Under the pieces are notes generated by a model. The model was not told the DNA's origin and made no database searches. It was given only the letters and a program-made list of their open reading frames with translations. This document shows positions 25,053-34,367 of a DNA stretch of 64,000 nt, in pieces. Origin of the DNA: a virus. The position numbers and the translations under genes were made by a program. Every line of letters starts with the position of its first letter. Within the stretch, counting starts at the first letter, position 1. Where the stretch lies: positions 83,917-147,916 of the IMG/VR virus record IMGVR_UViG_3300019886_000004; one strand, 5' to 3'.

Positions 25053-25445
25053 GTTTTTAATATGTTTCTATCCAGTTGCTTTTAGTTTGGCAATAAATAA
25101 AAAGATAAGATTAAGATAGACAGCCACCTGATTAGACGAAACTTGGTCGGGATGGAGTAATTCAAAGGTAGGGTAATACCAGTGTTAGCAACGTCTGCAC
25201 AGCTTGACGACTAATGACCTCAGATCAAACTTAAAAATTTGACTTTACCTTCATCGTTAGGTCTAACAACCTATATCTTTAAGATGGATGCGATGAGTTT
25301 ACTTAATCAGTTACAGAAAAAACTAATTTACTTAATTCTGTAACAATATAAACTTCTTTAGCTACTATTTTTTCTACGGTGGTAGCTATTCTGAGGGATG
25401 TAGAAGCTGTACTATGTTAGCTACCCAAAAGGTAGCTTTCATAGT
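25053..25445 (+). ncRNA. Candidate structured non-coding RNA, about 390 nt
   Basis: A stretch without a long open frame, bounded by a consensus promoter and a terminator. At least five helices are visible in order: AAGGTA (25165-25170) with TACCTT (25246-25251); TCATCG (25251-25256) with CGATGA (25291-25296), enclosing two small hairpins (25259-25272 and 25275-25285) as a three-way junction; GTTACAGAA (25310-25318) with TTCTGTAAC (25336-25344); TAGCTAC (25359-25365) with GTAGCTA (25382-25388); and the terminator stem. It does not match tmRNA, RNase P, 6S or group I intron cores that I know. It could be an independent phage RNA or a long leader. Ends are estimated. Confidence 0.6.
25419..25437 (+). 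terminator. Intrinsic terminator of the structured RNA
   Basis: AGCTACC (25419-25425), 5-nt loop, GGTAGCT (25431-25437), then TTCATAGTTTTT. The stem repeats the GCTAC sequence of the preceding hairpin, so an alternative pairing between them is possible. Confidence 0.7.
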
Positions 25446-25522
25446 TTTTACGAATTACCTAAAAGTTTTTTTATACTTAGTTAATTCCATATCAGTGTTC
25501 TCCATACTTATTGATGAAGTTT

Positions 25523-25741
25523 CTATTGCTTCATTATTATTGTACCTTTAAATAATCTAGTTGTCTTTTTACTCCAAGTTTCTATCTTAGAAAGCCCAAA
25601 ATTAAAGACGTGATGTGACTCATTATATTTAATAGGATTGGTGGTAACATGTCCAATTCTAGCATTATCAATTACTAAAGATCCTGATTCTATAAACTCC
25701 TGATTTTGTTCTTCTAGTTCTATTTTAAGTACTGGTTTCAT
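25523..25741 (-). CDS. Small beta-rich protein of unknown function, 72 aa
   Basis: Not recognised. The sequence alternates hydrophobic and polar residues (PVLKIELEE, GSLVIDNARIGHV, TRLFKGTIIMKQ), suggesting a small beta-sandwich. It is a lone minus-strand gene between the structured RNA and the plus-strand operon, with no obvious own promoter. No further role can be read from the sequence. Confidence 0.55.
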   Translation of the reverse strand: MKPVLKIELEEQNQEFIESGSLVIDNARIGHVTTNPIKYNESHHVFNFGLSKIETWSKKTTRLFKGTIIMKQ

Positions 25742-25785
25742 AAAGATTTATTTGTTTATTTGAGTTAATTTTTGTATATTAAGAT

Positions 25786-25887
25786 ATGAAAAAGATAACT
25801 AATAGTTGTGGCGGTTCTGGTTGTTCAGTCCCAGCTCACGAGCAAATCCTTCCAAAAGGTGTTATAGTTGTGAAACCTCTAAAATAA
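25786..25887 (+). CDS. Cys/Gly-rich micropeptide, 33 aa
   Basis: An ATG-initiated frame coding for a 33-residue peptide with CGGSGC near the N-terminus (Cys 8 and Cys 13) and a hydrophobic C-terminal half (GVIVVKPLK). An AT-rich leader and a strong terminator bracket it, as expected for a stand-alone small gene. The Cys-Gly-Gly-x-Gly-Cys pattern could bind metal or form a disulfide. No homology is recognised; it could also be a short non-functional frame. Confidence 0.5.
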   Translation: MKKITNSCGGSGCSVPAHEQILPKGVIVVKPLK

Positions 25888-25919
25888 CTAAAAGATTTTT
25901 CGCAATATAACACTAAATC

Positions 25920-25952
25920 AGATCATTTAAATTTGTTTAGATGATCTTTTTT
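25920..25952 (+). terminator. Intrinsic terminator after the micropeptide gene
   Basis: AGATCAT (25920-25926) pairs with ATGATCT (25941-25947), followed by TTTTTT. It insulates the micropeptide from the tail operon. From here to 26034 there are about 80 nt of AT-rich sequence with no clear consensus promoter. Confidence 0.7.
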
Positions 25953-26033
25953 ATTTATATTATAATACAGGAGCAAATGCCTGTTTAAAAAAATAAAAGC
26001 TTGTTCTTTCAGCTATAAGATAGATCCCAAAAT

Positions 26034-26288
26034 ATGAGAACTTCATACTACATTCAGTCCGGTTTTATCGTTAAACGTAATGATACGAAAAATGATACTT
26101 ACGGACTTTTTAGTTTAACAAAGTGGTTTAAGAAAATGCTTACTGCTTTTCATGTAGCATTTAATGATGATTGTTGTGATGCAACTGCTGATCCCACTAA
26201 TGCACCTGTTAGATTCAATGCAACAGCGGGACATCTGCAGTACTACAATTACGTAAATAACACGTGGACTAACGTACCTAGCCTCTAA
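26034..26288 (+). CDS. Small tail/fibre-associated protein, 84 aa
   Basis: First gene of the plus-strand tail operon. The C-terminal part (RFNATAGHLQYYNYVNNTWT) is the strand-rich fibre motif in which a short sequence on a loop is displayed, common at tail-fibre ends. The N-terminal half has a helix (LTKWFKKMLTAF) and a Cys pair (DDCCDA). It could be a fibre attachment or assembly protein. Spacing to the next gene is 9 nt. Confidence 0.5.
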   Translation: MRTSYYIQSGFIVKRNDTKNDTYGLFSLTKWFKKMLTAFHVAFNDDCCDATADPTNAPVRFNATAGHLQYYNYVNNTWTNVPSL

Positions 26289-26297
26289 ATCTAATTA

Positions 26298-27848
26298 ATG
26301 TCTACTAATTGTTCACCTATACAGAGTTGTATACCACAAGGTATTGTTAGTGACCCTTTATGTACTAGTCAAGCTTTATCGCTTGATTGTGACACAGGAG
26401 TACTTTCTCTTTCCAGTGCAAATTCTATTAACTTAGATTGTGCTGTTAAACTATTGGAGACAAAAACTATACTTAGTTCGGTAACACTCACTGGCACAAT
26501 ACTTCAAATAATTTATTTAGGAGAAGATAGTGTTCCACAAGCAAAAAACGTAGATTTAAGTTCAATAGCTGGCACAGGAGGTAATATTGGTGTTCAGAAT
26601 AGTAACTCTATTCTTTTACACAATGGTAATAATACCTTAACTGCTACTTTAAACATTGATCCTGCTTCTAGTCTTCCAATAAGTTCTAGTCCATCTGGTG
26701 TTTTATTCGGTTGTTGCCCGGAGACTGTTAATATTACTAATAATACTAACACAATTCAATTGGCAGCTACAGGTTCTGTAGGTCATATATTTACCGCTAA
26801 TTTGAAGTATCAAAGTTCTGGTACCATACTACTATCCGATAGCTCAAATGGTCTTAGCGCAGCTGTAAAGTACTCTACAGATGCTAATAACGCTGTAGTA
26901 AGTGGTACAGATGGTGGAGTATATGTTGCATCTGCATCTTCTCAGTTAGCAAATCTTTCCAATAACGGATTTGTAACAACCGGATCTGCTGGTACCCTTT
27001 TAGTTGGATCAGATTCTAAATTATATAGAATACCAGATCCTATTGCTGAAAGTCAAATAATTGGCAATAATACCAATACTGTTGCTTTAACAGTAAATGG
27101 ACCCAATAATCACACAATTCAAGCTGGTGTTAGATATACTAATACTAATAGCGCTTTAATAAGTGAAACAGGCAGTGGTCTACAAGTAGATGTTAAATTA
27201 GATACTGTCACTCCTGGCAATGTTGGTTTTACTGAAACAATCAATGGTTTGGTTGGAAACATAACCGAAAGTTCGATACTTGGAGTTCAAAATTCAGTAG
27301 CTACTGTTCAGAATCCAATAACCAAGATATATGGTAATTTAAATAACGGTGCTGGTGGTTATGCTGTAGGTTTCCTAAGTCAATATGGATTGAAGACACC
27401 TAATTTCACAACTACACAAAGATTTGCCATACCAAGTACTGACTTGTATGACAGTCTTTTAGTATTTGATACTACTCTTAGACAATATTATTGGTATGAT
27501 GCTGTAACACCTGCTTGGATTCAAATTGGAGCAACTACGAGTCCTACTACACCAACTATTTACACGTGGTCTAATGCTGCAAATACTGGAAATTACACTA
27601 TAAATGCAGCTAATGCTATAAGACTTTCTGATTTAACAGGTCAAGCAAATAGAAATATAGTATTACCGGCATCTCCTACTACTATACAACAGTTGCTTAT
27701 AATAAAAAATGTTAATTCAAGTGGTTTCAATTGGACATTTACAGGAACCACTGTGTTTGATATGAGCGATAGTGCGGTAACAACGTTATCAAATAACACC
27801 ACATACCAACTATCTTGGGATGGTGTAGCATATAATATAATAAATTAA
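26298..27848 (+). CDS. Tail-fibre-like protein, 516 aa
   Basis: A Ser/Thr/Asn/Gly-rich beta-structured protein made of repeated units with a pattern of an SI.L...G.xGH strand pair followed by a GLxV turn, as in Bacteroidota phage fibres. The N-terminus has a Cys-rich stretch ([22 protein letters not shown]) and the C-terminus ends in an aromatic-rich domain (YYWYD...W). It shares its design with the 453-residue gene at 29675. No signal peptide. The stop and next ATG form TAATG. Confidence 0.65.
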   Translation: MSTNCSPIQSCIPQGIVSDPLCTSQALSLDCDTGVLSLSSANSINLDCAVKLLETKTILSSVTLTGTILQIIYLGEDSVPQAKNVDLSSIAGTGGNIGVQNSNSILLHNGNNTLTATLNIDPASSLPISSSPSGVLFGCCPETVNITNNTNTIQLAATGSVGHIFTANLKYQSSGTILLSDSSNGLSAAVKYSTDANNAVVSGTDGGVYVASASSQLANLSNNGFVTTGSAGTLLVGSDSKLYRIPDPIAESQIIGNNTNTVALTVNGPNNHTIQAGVRYTNTNSALISETGSGLQVDVKLDTVTPGNVGFTETINGLVGNITESSILGVQNSVATVQNPITKIYGNLNNGAGGYAVGFLSQYGLKTPNFTTTQRFAIPSTDLYDSLLVFDTTLRQYYWYDAVTPAWIQIGATTSPTTPTIYTWSNAANTGNYTINAANAIRLSDLTGQANRNIVLPASPTTIQQLLIIKNVNSSGFNWTFTGTTVFDMSDSAVTTLSNNTTYQLSWDGVAYNIIN

Positions 27849-29482
27849 TGAATAAACTATACTTATTTCTACTTTTTTTAATCTTTTCCTTTAGTGTAAA
27901 TGCTCAAGTAGGAAGAGATTTCTCTAATAGTATTAGTTTTTCTAGATGGGCTAAAGTTGGAGATGGTACCACAGATTACACAGGTGCATGGAATACTGCT
28001 ATTAATTATATTATTTCTCATGATAAAGTTCTTGAGATACCAGAAGGAACTTATAATCTGGCTGGAATTTCAGATTTAGCTGGTATTTTTGGTAATCCGG
28101 GTAGATTAAGAATACATGGTAGAGGACCATCCTCTATTTTGCTTGTTCCAGCTAAGACTTCTGCTCTTATAAATATTGCCAGCTCAGCTATTACAGCACT
28201 GGAAATAGATGGAATATACTTTAAAAGTACGCATGATACCACTAATGTTGGTAATGTTGCTTTATTGCTTCAAGGTACAGCTCCTAATTTAATAACCAAT
28301 GTAAAAATAGCAAATTGCATATTTGAAGGTTTTACAACGGCTATCATTGGTAAAGGAGTTAGAGGTTTAGAAATATGTCATAATACATTCAAATCTCCTA
28401 CTGGACATGACAATGCAACAACTACATCTAATCCAGCTATATTTATCCTTGCTGTGGACAACAATGCAACAGATTTAAATAAAAATTGGAATATTCATGA
28501 TAATTTCGTAGATGGTTATTCTGGAACGCTGTCCATTACTACTACTAAGACAGGTGGTCCAATGGATGGATTCTTCTATGGACATGTAAGTGGATTAAAT
28601 ATTAACAATAATACAGTTCTAAATACAGGTCAAGAAGCAATTTATCCAAAAGTTAACATTTCTATAATTGATTCTGGTGTAACTTCTATAAAAAATAATA
28701 TTATTTATTCATACATACCAACCGGAAGTAAGGATATGAACGGAGTGCTTATGAGATCTAATTACGCTATAAGAGCTGAGTCTCAACACTTATTAATAGA
28801 AGGTAATACCATACTAGGTGCAACAATCGGAATATGGTCTGATGCAACAAATGATGTCTTTCAATGCCGCGATTTAACAATAAAGGACAATCATATATTT
28901 TTTATAAGAGACACTACAAAAAGAGTACAGTATGGAACATATATTAGAGGAAATGCAAATGGATTTCGTTTTAAAAATGTTATAGTTAAAGGTAACATTT
29001 CTATTCTTGATAGTAGTTTTATATATAGTACATTTAGAAATATTGCATTAACATACGTAGATAGTGCTCAGGTTGAAGGCAATTCATTGAGTATTGTGAG
29101 GTTAACAAAATCAGGAGGAGGTACTCAAGGCATCTCTCTTTTATCTTCAGATAGTGCTTATATTGGAGTAAATATAATGAGAGGAGTAGATACTACCATA
29201 AACTCAGTTTCTTCTAGTTATGTAAATATACCTGTTGTAAGCGGAAGTGGAGGACCACCAACAGGATCTGCGGGTGGACGTCTTACTGGTACTTATCCAA
29301 ATCCATCTCTTGCTAATACAGCGGTAACTCCTGGAAGTTACACTAATGCAAATATAACGGTAGCACCAGATGGAACTATAAGCTCGGCAACTAATGGAAC
29401 TGGAGGAGGTGGACTACTTTCAACATCAGCTGGTCAGCAGTGGCACCTAACATTTGATTCTGGAACTACAACGTGGTATTAA
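27848..29482 (+). CDS. Exported parallel beta-helix (pectate-lyase-like) tailspike protein
   Basis: A 544-residue protein with a Sec signal peptide (residues 1-19, ending VNA before Gln). [16 protein letters not shown] followed by [12 protein letters not shown] is the start of the Pectate_lyase_3 fold that tailspike depolymerases use to cut surface glycans. Many N-x-I-x-x-N-x-I repeats form the helix (about 100-400). A fibre-like linker ([21 protein letters not shown]) and a C-terminal tip follow. A signal peptide is unusual for a virion protein that assembles in the cytoplasm. Confidence 0.75.
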   Translation: MNKLYLFLLFLIFSFSVNAQVGRDFSNSISFSRWAKVGDGTTDYTGAWNTAINYIISHDKVLEIPEGTYNLAGISDLAGIFGNPGRLRIHGRGPSSILLVPAKTSALINIASSAITALEIDGIYFKSTHDTTNVGNVALLLQGTAPNLITNVKIANCIFEGFTTAIIGKGVRGLEICHNTFKSPTGHDNATTTSNPAIFILAVDNNATDLNKNWNIHDNFVDGYSGTLSITTTKTGGPMDGFFYGHVSGLNINNNTVLNTGQEAIYPKVNISIIDSGVTSIKNNIIYSYIPTGSKDMNGVLMRSNYAIRAESQHLLIEGNTILGATIGIWSDATNDVFQCRDLTIKDNHIFFIRDTTKRVQYGTYIRGNANGFRFKNVIVKGNISILDSSFIYSTFRNIALTYVDSAQVEGNSLSIVRLTKSGGGTQGISLLSSDSAYIGVNIMRGVDTTINSVSSSYVNIPVVSGSGGPPTGSAGGRLTGTYPNPSLANTAVTPGSYTNANITVAPDGTISSATNGTGGGGLLSTSAGQQWHLTFDSGTTTWY

Positions 29483-29492
29483 AATATAAGAA

Positions 29493-29675
29493 ATGGCAGA
29501 TCATCGTTCTATTTTATTGTGGCTCGGATCTAGTTTTACAACAGTAATTGGACTTATAACAGTGAATGATTTAGCAATTATGGTTGGTATAGCTGCAGGA
29601 ATAGGTAGTTTAATATCAAGTGGAGTAAATATATACTTCAAATTTAAAAATAAAGGTAAAAAAGATATACAATAA
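29493..29675 (+). CDS. Small two-helix membrane protein, holin candidate, 60 aa
   Basis: Two hydrophobic helices (about 8-24 and 27-46) with a positively charged C-terminus (FKNKGKKDIQ), the shape of a small class II-like holin. It starts MADHRS, with a His-Arg-charged N-terminus. It lies between fibre genes rather than next to the lysozyme, and a second membrane protein (40288-40632) sits nearer the lysozyme, so which is the holin is open. Confidence 0.55.
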   Translation: MADHRSILLWLGSSFTTVIGLITVNDLAIMVGIAAGIGSLISSGVNIYFKFKNKGKKDIQ

Positions 29676-31036
29676 TGTCAATACCGGTATCAAATTCATG
29701 CTGCGAACCACAAAGCTTAAAGCTAAATAACTCTACAGGTTATTTATCCATTTCCGATGGTAATAGTGTCTATTTAGGTACTATAATAAAAGCATTAGGT
29801 ATAAGTACACCTGTCATTGACTTCACTTTGGGTGGATTTATATTAACTTTGACTTATACAGATGCTGGTGGTGTTATACAACATAAAAATGTAGACCTTT
29901 CAGCACTTGCTCAGGGTGGTAGTTTTAGTGTAGCAGATACTCCAACAACTCATTTAGTATATACTAATGGTGTTTTAACTGCAAATGTAAACATATCAAC
30001 TGCAACCAATAATTCTATATTAGCAAAAACAGATGGTATATGGGCTCCTAATTTTACTGAGACTATACTTACAACTACGGATAGTCCATCTATAGCCTTC
30101 ACAACAAGTGGAGTAGATGGACATAATGTATCCGGATCAGTTAAGATATCTCAGACAGTAGGTAATAAAATTCAGATAGCTAGTGATGGATTATTAGTCA
30201 ATGATATGACTACTTATTTGCTTGCTGGCACAAATATAACTTTAAGTGGTAGTGGTACTGCCTCATCTCCTTACATAATAACAGCAGGTGGTTTTTCTCA
30301 AGTACCTCTTTCTGTTAATGATAGTTCTTCCTTCCATTTTATTTCTTCTGGAACAAGCGGAATGACTTTAAGTGGTAATGTAAAAGTATCTGGATCTACA
30401 GCCAATGCGCTTATTGTTAATGCTGATGGTTTGTATGTACCGCAAGCAAGTACAAATAGTTATAGTGATGTTCAAGCAAGAGCAGCTATAAGCGCAATTG
30501 CACCTCTTTTGTATAATAATACAACTGGTGTAATGAGTTTAGCTCAAGCAACTAGTTCAACTAGTGGTTATCTTGCAAATGCAGATTGGCTTACTTTTAA
30601 TGGTAAGATATCTACAGGAGCTTCAATAGGAACAGCTAGCTCAGTACCTGTATATGCAGGACAAAATGGGACTACTTTAAACTTTAATGGTTTAAGAGCT
30701 GGCACAAATGTAACACTTAACCAGTCTGGTAATGATATAGTTATTAATGCATCCAGTAGTGGTGGAGGTACACCTTCAAGTGTATTCTCTATAGACTTTA
30801 TAGTTGGTGATGGTGGAGCATTAACTCCAACAGCTAATGCATCTCAGTTTAATCCTTCTTCAAATCCTTTAGCGGGTAAAACAATACTTGGTTTTTGGGT
30901 AGAAGGTATTAAGACAGCTGGAGTTCCGAGAACTGGAGGAGAACTATATTTTACTTTTAGTCAATCGGTTGGAACTATAACTCTTACAAATGGAGTTTTT
31001 TCCTTAGATACATATTATTCAATACTTTATAAATAA
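29675..31036 (+). CDS. Tail-fibre-like protein, 453 aa
   Basis: A Ser/Thr/Gly-rich repeated beta protein. The N-terminus repeats the plan of the 516-residue gene, with a Cys pair (NSCCEPQS) and VDLSALAQ matching VDLSSIAG there. The inner units show a DGL(L/Y)V turn and a GH...G.VK strand as in that gene. The C-terminal third has a separate globular domain (from FSIDFIVGDGG). It starts with TAATG. Probably a fibre or receptor-binding subunit, possibly cooperating with the first. Confidence 0.65.
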   Translation: MSIPVSNSCCEPQSLKLNNSTGYLSISDGNSVYLGTIIKALGISTPVIDFTLGGFILTLTYTDAGGVIQHKNVDLSALAQGGSFSVADTPTTHLVYTNGVLTANVNISTATNNSILAKTDGIWAPNFTETILTTTDSPSIAFTTSGVDGHNVSGSVKISQTVGNKIQIASDGLLVNDMTTYLLAGTNITLSGSGTASSPYIITAGGFSQVPLSVNDSSSFHFISSGTSGMTLSGNVKVSGSTANALIVNADGLYVPQASTNSYSDVQARAAISAIAPLLYNNTTGVMSLAQATSSTSGYLANADWLTFNGKISTGASIGTASSVPVYAGQNGTTLNFNGLRAGTNVTLNQSGNDIVINASSSGGGTPSSVFSIDFIVGDGGALTPTANASQFNPSSNPLAGKTILGFWVEGIKTAGVPRTGGELYFTFSQSVGTITLTNGVFSLDTYYSILYK

Positions 31037-34000
31037 TGAAAAAATTATTTAAATTCATACTGCTCCTTACTTTACCTTTCCTATTACCTAAGATATCTTT
31101 TGGACAAACAGGTGTTCAGTGGTTAGGTACTAAGGATAATGTTGTTGTTACTAGAAATATAGCAAGAGAAGATAGTGCTCATGAATTTGCGCTAACTGAT
31201 ACTAGCAAGCACCCAGCACGTCCAGGTAGAATGATATCTTTTAATGGATCTCCTTACTGGTGGAATGGTATTTTCTGGTATAGACTAAACGGTGATACTT
31301 CAACAGTACCTGGCCAAGTTAATGCTGACTGGACAGCTACCACTGGTGTGGCTCTTATTTTACATAAACCAACCTTTGCAACTGTTGCTACAACTGGATC
31401 ATATACAGATTTAATAAATCCACCAACAATACCTGCAGCTCAGGTTGCTGTGGATTGGAACGCAGCTAGTGGTATAACTCATATTTTAAATAAACCAAGA
31501 ATAACAGATTCAATATGGAGAGTTATAGGTAAGGACTCTATACTATTCAGAATAGTTGGACCAGATGGAGTTGTTAGAAACTATTCAATACTTGACTCCG
31601 CTGGTGGAGCAGGAGGAGGCGGAGGAGGGACTGTATTTAGCGTGGCAGCAGCAAATCTTACACCTTTATTCTCAACAAATGTTGCAACTGCAACAACTAA
31701 TCCAAGCATTACTTTTACTTTAAATAACGCAGCAGCACATACATTCTTCGGAAATAACACTGGATCAACTGGACCACCTACATACTCTACAATAGGTTTG
31801 GGAGATCTTCCAACTATTCCATTAACAAAAACAGATGTTACAAATGGTATTGGTATATCAGCTATAGTTAGTGGTGTGATAAAAGTAGATACAAGTGTAA
31901 TAGGTTATCCTAAATTCATATCGATTTCTAGGAGTCCTAATACAGATAGTGTTTATTACACAGTTAAAACTAATGCAGCTACTACTGTAAAGACACTTGG
32001 TTTAATAGATAGTGTGAGATATACTAGTATTGGACTTGCTGGAACTACTAATTTAGGTTATCAAACAGGACCTTCTAGTTTCTATACTAGAAAAGTTAGA
32101 CCAGGTACCAATACTGCTTTTACAGCAGATACTGATAGTACACTTGTAATAGCGAGTACATTAACTAATGTAATCAATACTTTACAAGTAATAAATTCTG
32201 GTGCTGCTAGAAGTATTCAAGTTGGTACATTTTCTGGAAGACCTACTGGTAATACTGGAGATTTTTATGTGGTAAGTGACTCTAGCTATCGTGAAAGTTA
32301 TAAAACTGCTAGTGGATGGATATGGATGACAGTAAGTCCTAAGCAACTAGCAGATAGTTTTGCTATTGTTGACACGGTAAAAATAGCACATGTTGCTCCA
32401 ATAAGTAACCTTTATACGAATAGTAATGGAACAACAATAGTTGATGTAGGTTCCAGACAGGGTTGGGGTATGTTAATAACCAAATTAACTGACTCTAGTA
32501 ATCAGTACATGGTTGATAGTAATGCCATAAAAGTCTTAGTTGGATCTGGAGTTACAAGTAGTGTTCAGAGTCAATTTTCTGTTTCGGGTAATGGCACATC
32601 AGCCAATAAACTACAGTTAGTTAATGACTCAGCTGCTGGACCTAATTATGCCTATTATCGAAATAGTGCTGGAAGGCTTGGTTGGTATCCAATAATTAAT
32701 GGTCCATTAGCCACACCATCTAGTCCGGGTTTTCTTTCAGCTAATGATTATATAACTATACATACTAGAATAACAGCTATAAATGCTCCAGGATCTGGAG
32801 ATAGTTTAATGTATGCGGTTCCAACAGCTGACACTTTAGTCACTAAAAGAATAATAAAAGGTTATGGATTACTGGCCACAGTAACTCAAAATAATATTAA
32901 ATATGATGTAGATACAACTACATTAAAAGCTGTATTTGGAGCTGGTTCTGGAAGTGGATTAGGTACTGTTACTAGTTTTTCTAGTGGTAATCTAAATCCG
33001 TTATTTACTACCAGTGTAGCAACAGCTACAACTACTCCAACACAAACATTTACATTATCTAATGCTGGTCCTTATATGGTATTTGGAAATAATAGTGGAT
33101 CAACAACTACTCCTTCTTACTTTACTCCTATTTTAGCTAGTCTTCTATATCAAAACCAAGGAACTACAACTACATTGCTTCATGGTAATGGGGTAGGTGC
33201 ACCTAGTTGGTCTACTTTAAATTTAGCTAGTGAAGTATCAAATGTGTTAGGTACTACAAATGGTGGTACAAACATAAGTTCTTATGCACTTGGAGATATC
33301 ATTTATTCTAATGGTACTAATTCTCTAGCCAAATTAGCTGGTAATGTTACAACAGGCAAACAAGTACTCATTCAAACAGGTAACGGATCTATATCTGCAG
33401 CGCCAGTTTGGGGTAATTTGACAAATGTTGATGTGGGATTGGGAAATGTTGAAAATACAGCATTATCTACTTGGTCTGGATCCACTAATATAACAACATT
33501 AGGTACAATAGGTACAGGTGTATGGAATGGTACTATTATTGATGCTGTACGTGGTGGTACCGGACACGGTTCTTATACTATAGGTGATGTTCTAGTAGCT
33601 AATAGCACTACAACATTAGGTTTAGTAAGTGACGTAGCGGCAGGCAATGTATTTTTATCCGGAGGTGTAGGTGCACAACCTACTTATGGTAAAGTTAATC
33701 TTGGTACAATGATAACAGGTAATCTTCCTGTTGCTAACTTAAATAATGGTTCTGGAGCTAGTGCTTCAACAGTCTGGACAGGCAATGGCACATGGCAACC
33801 CTTTAACACAACCCTTTACAGTGGTGATGGAACTCTTGCTAGCAATAGAACTGTTACAATGGCATCTAACTCTCTTACTTTTACAGGAGGTAGTAAAGTC
33901 ACTTTCAATCAGGCTGTTCAAATAGCCGATGGTACACAAGGTACTAGTAAAGTTTTTACTTCTGATGCTAGTGGTAATGGAGCGTGGGGACTAGTAATTG

Positions 34001-34359
34001 CTTCTGGTGTTTATACACCTACTATTACTAATTCAACAAATGTAGCATCTAGCACTTTTTCTAGTGCTTTTTATAAAAGAATTGGTAATGTAGTTGAGGT
34101 AACTATTACATTTGGTATGGTATGTACCACTGCTGGTGTTCCTACTACTATAACTTTTACAACACCACCTGGTTTGACTGGAGTTTGGTCGTCAAGCACA
34201 TCATTCTTAGGTATTGGTAGTTATGGTGTTAATGGAGTATATACACCTGGTGTAGCTATATTTTCCGGAACCTCTGGTGGTATAGTAGCTTTTCAATGTA
34301 ATGGTCTATCCGGTAGTTCTAATAGTGGATGTATTAAATTCACCTATTCACTTATATAA
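31036..34359 (+). CDS. Giant exported tail-fibre-like protein, 1107 aa
   Basis: Signal peptide 1-23 (ending SFG before Gln), then a long fibre with repeats, including two copies of a unit with FFGNNTGSTGPPTY / VFGNNSGSTTTPSY and a matching SGNLxPLF(S/T)T(S/N)VATATT segment. TNGGTNISSY- and GGTGHGSYTIGD-type Gly-rich turns mark a triple-stranded fibre stalk. The C-terminal domain (about from YTPTITNSTN) is a globular tip. The long, repetitive architecture is a stalk that would reach the host surface. Export of such a protein by the Sec system is unexpected. Confidence 0.7.
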   Translation: MKKLFKFILLLTLPFLLPKISFGQTGVQWLGTKDNVVVTRNIAREDSAHEFALTDTSKHPARPGRMISFNGSPYWWNGIFWYRLNGDTSTVPGQVNADWTATTGVALILHKPTFATVATTGSYTDLINPPTIPAAQVAVDWNAASGITHILNKPRITDSIWRVIGKDSILFRIVGPDGVVRNYSILDSAGGAGGGGGGTVFSVAAANLTPLFSTNVATATTNPSITFTLNNAAAHTFFGNNTGSTGPPTYSTIGLGDLPTIPLTKTDVTNGIGISAIVSGVIKVDTSVIGYPKFISISRSPNTDSVYYTVKTNAATTVKTLGLIDSVRYTSIGLAGTTNLGYQTGPSSFYTRKVRPGTNTAFTADTDSTLVIASTLTNVINTLQVINSGAARSIQVGTFSGRPTGNTGDFYVVSDSSYRESYKTASGWIWMTVSPKQLADSFAIVDTVKIAHVAPISNLYTNSNGTTIVDVGSRQGWGMLITKLTDSSNQYMVDSNAIKVLVGSGVTSSVQSQFSVSGNGTSANKLQLVNDSAAGPNYAYYRNSAGRLGWYPIINGPLATPSSPGFLSANDYITIHTRITAINAPGSGDSLMYAVPTADTLVTKRIIKGYGLLATVTQNNIKYDVDTTTLKAVFGAGSGSGLGTVTSFSSGNLNPLFTTSVATATTTPTQTFTLSNAGPYMVFGNNSGSTTTPSYFTPILASLLYQNQGTTTTLLHGNGVGAPSWSTLNLASEVSNVLGTTNGGTNISSYALGDIIYSNGTNSLAKLAGNVTTGKQVLIQTGNGSISAAPVWGNLTNVDVGLGNVENTALSTWSGSTNITTLGTIGTGVWNGTIIDAVRGGTGHGSYTIGDVLVANSTTTLGLVSDVAAGNVFLSGGVGAQPTYGKVNLGTMITGNLPVANLNNGSGASASTVWTGNGTWQPFNTTLYSGDGTLASNRTVTMASNSLTFTGGSKVTFNQAVQIADGTQGTSKVFTSDASGNGAWGLVIASGVYTPTITNSTNVASSTFSSAFYKRIGNVVEVTITFGMVCTTAGVPTTITFTTPPGLTGVWSSSTSFLGIGSYGVNGVYTPGVAIFSGTSGGIVAFQCNGLSGSSNSGCIKFTYSLI

Positions 34360-34367
34360 CAATTAGT

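Noticed and set aside
25053-25445. Group I intron, tmRNA or RNase P RNA at the structured region
   Set aside because: No R and S core elements as in the nadV intron, no T-arm of a tRNA-like domain, and RNase P-like fragments (AATGAC, ACAGAA) are not in the required order.
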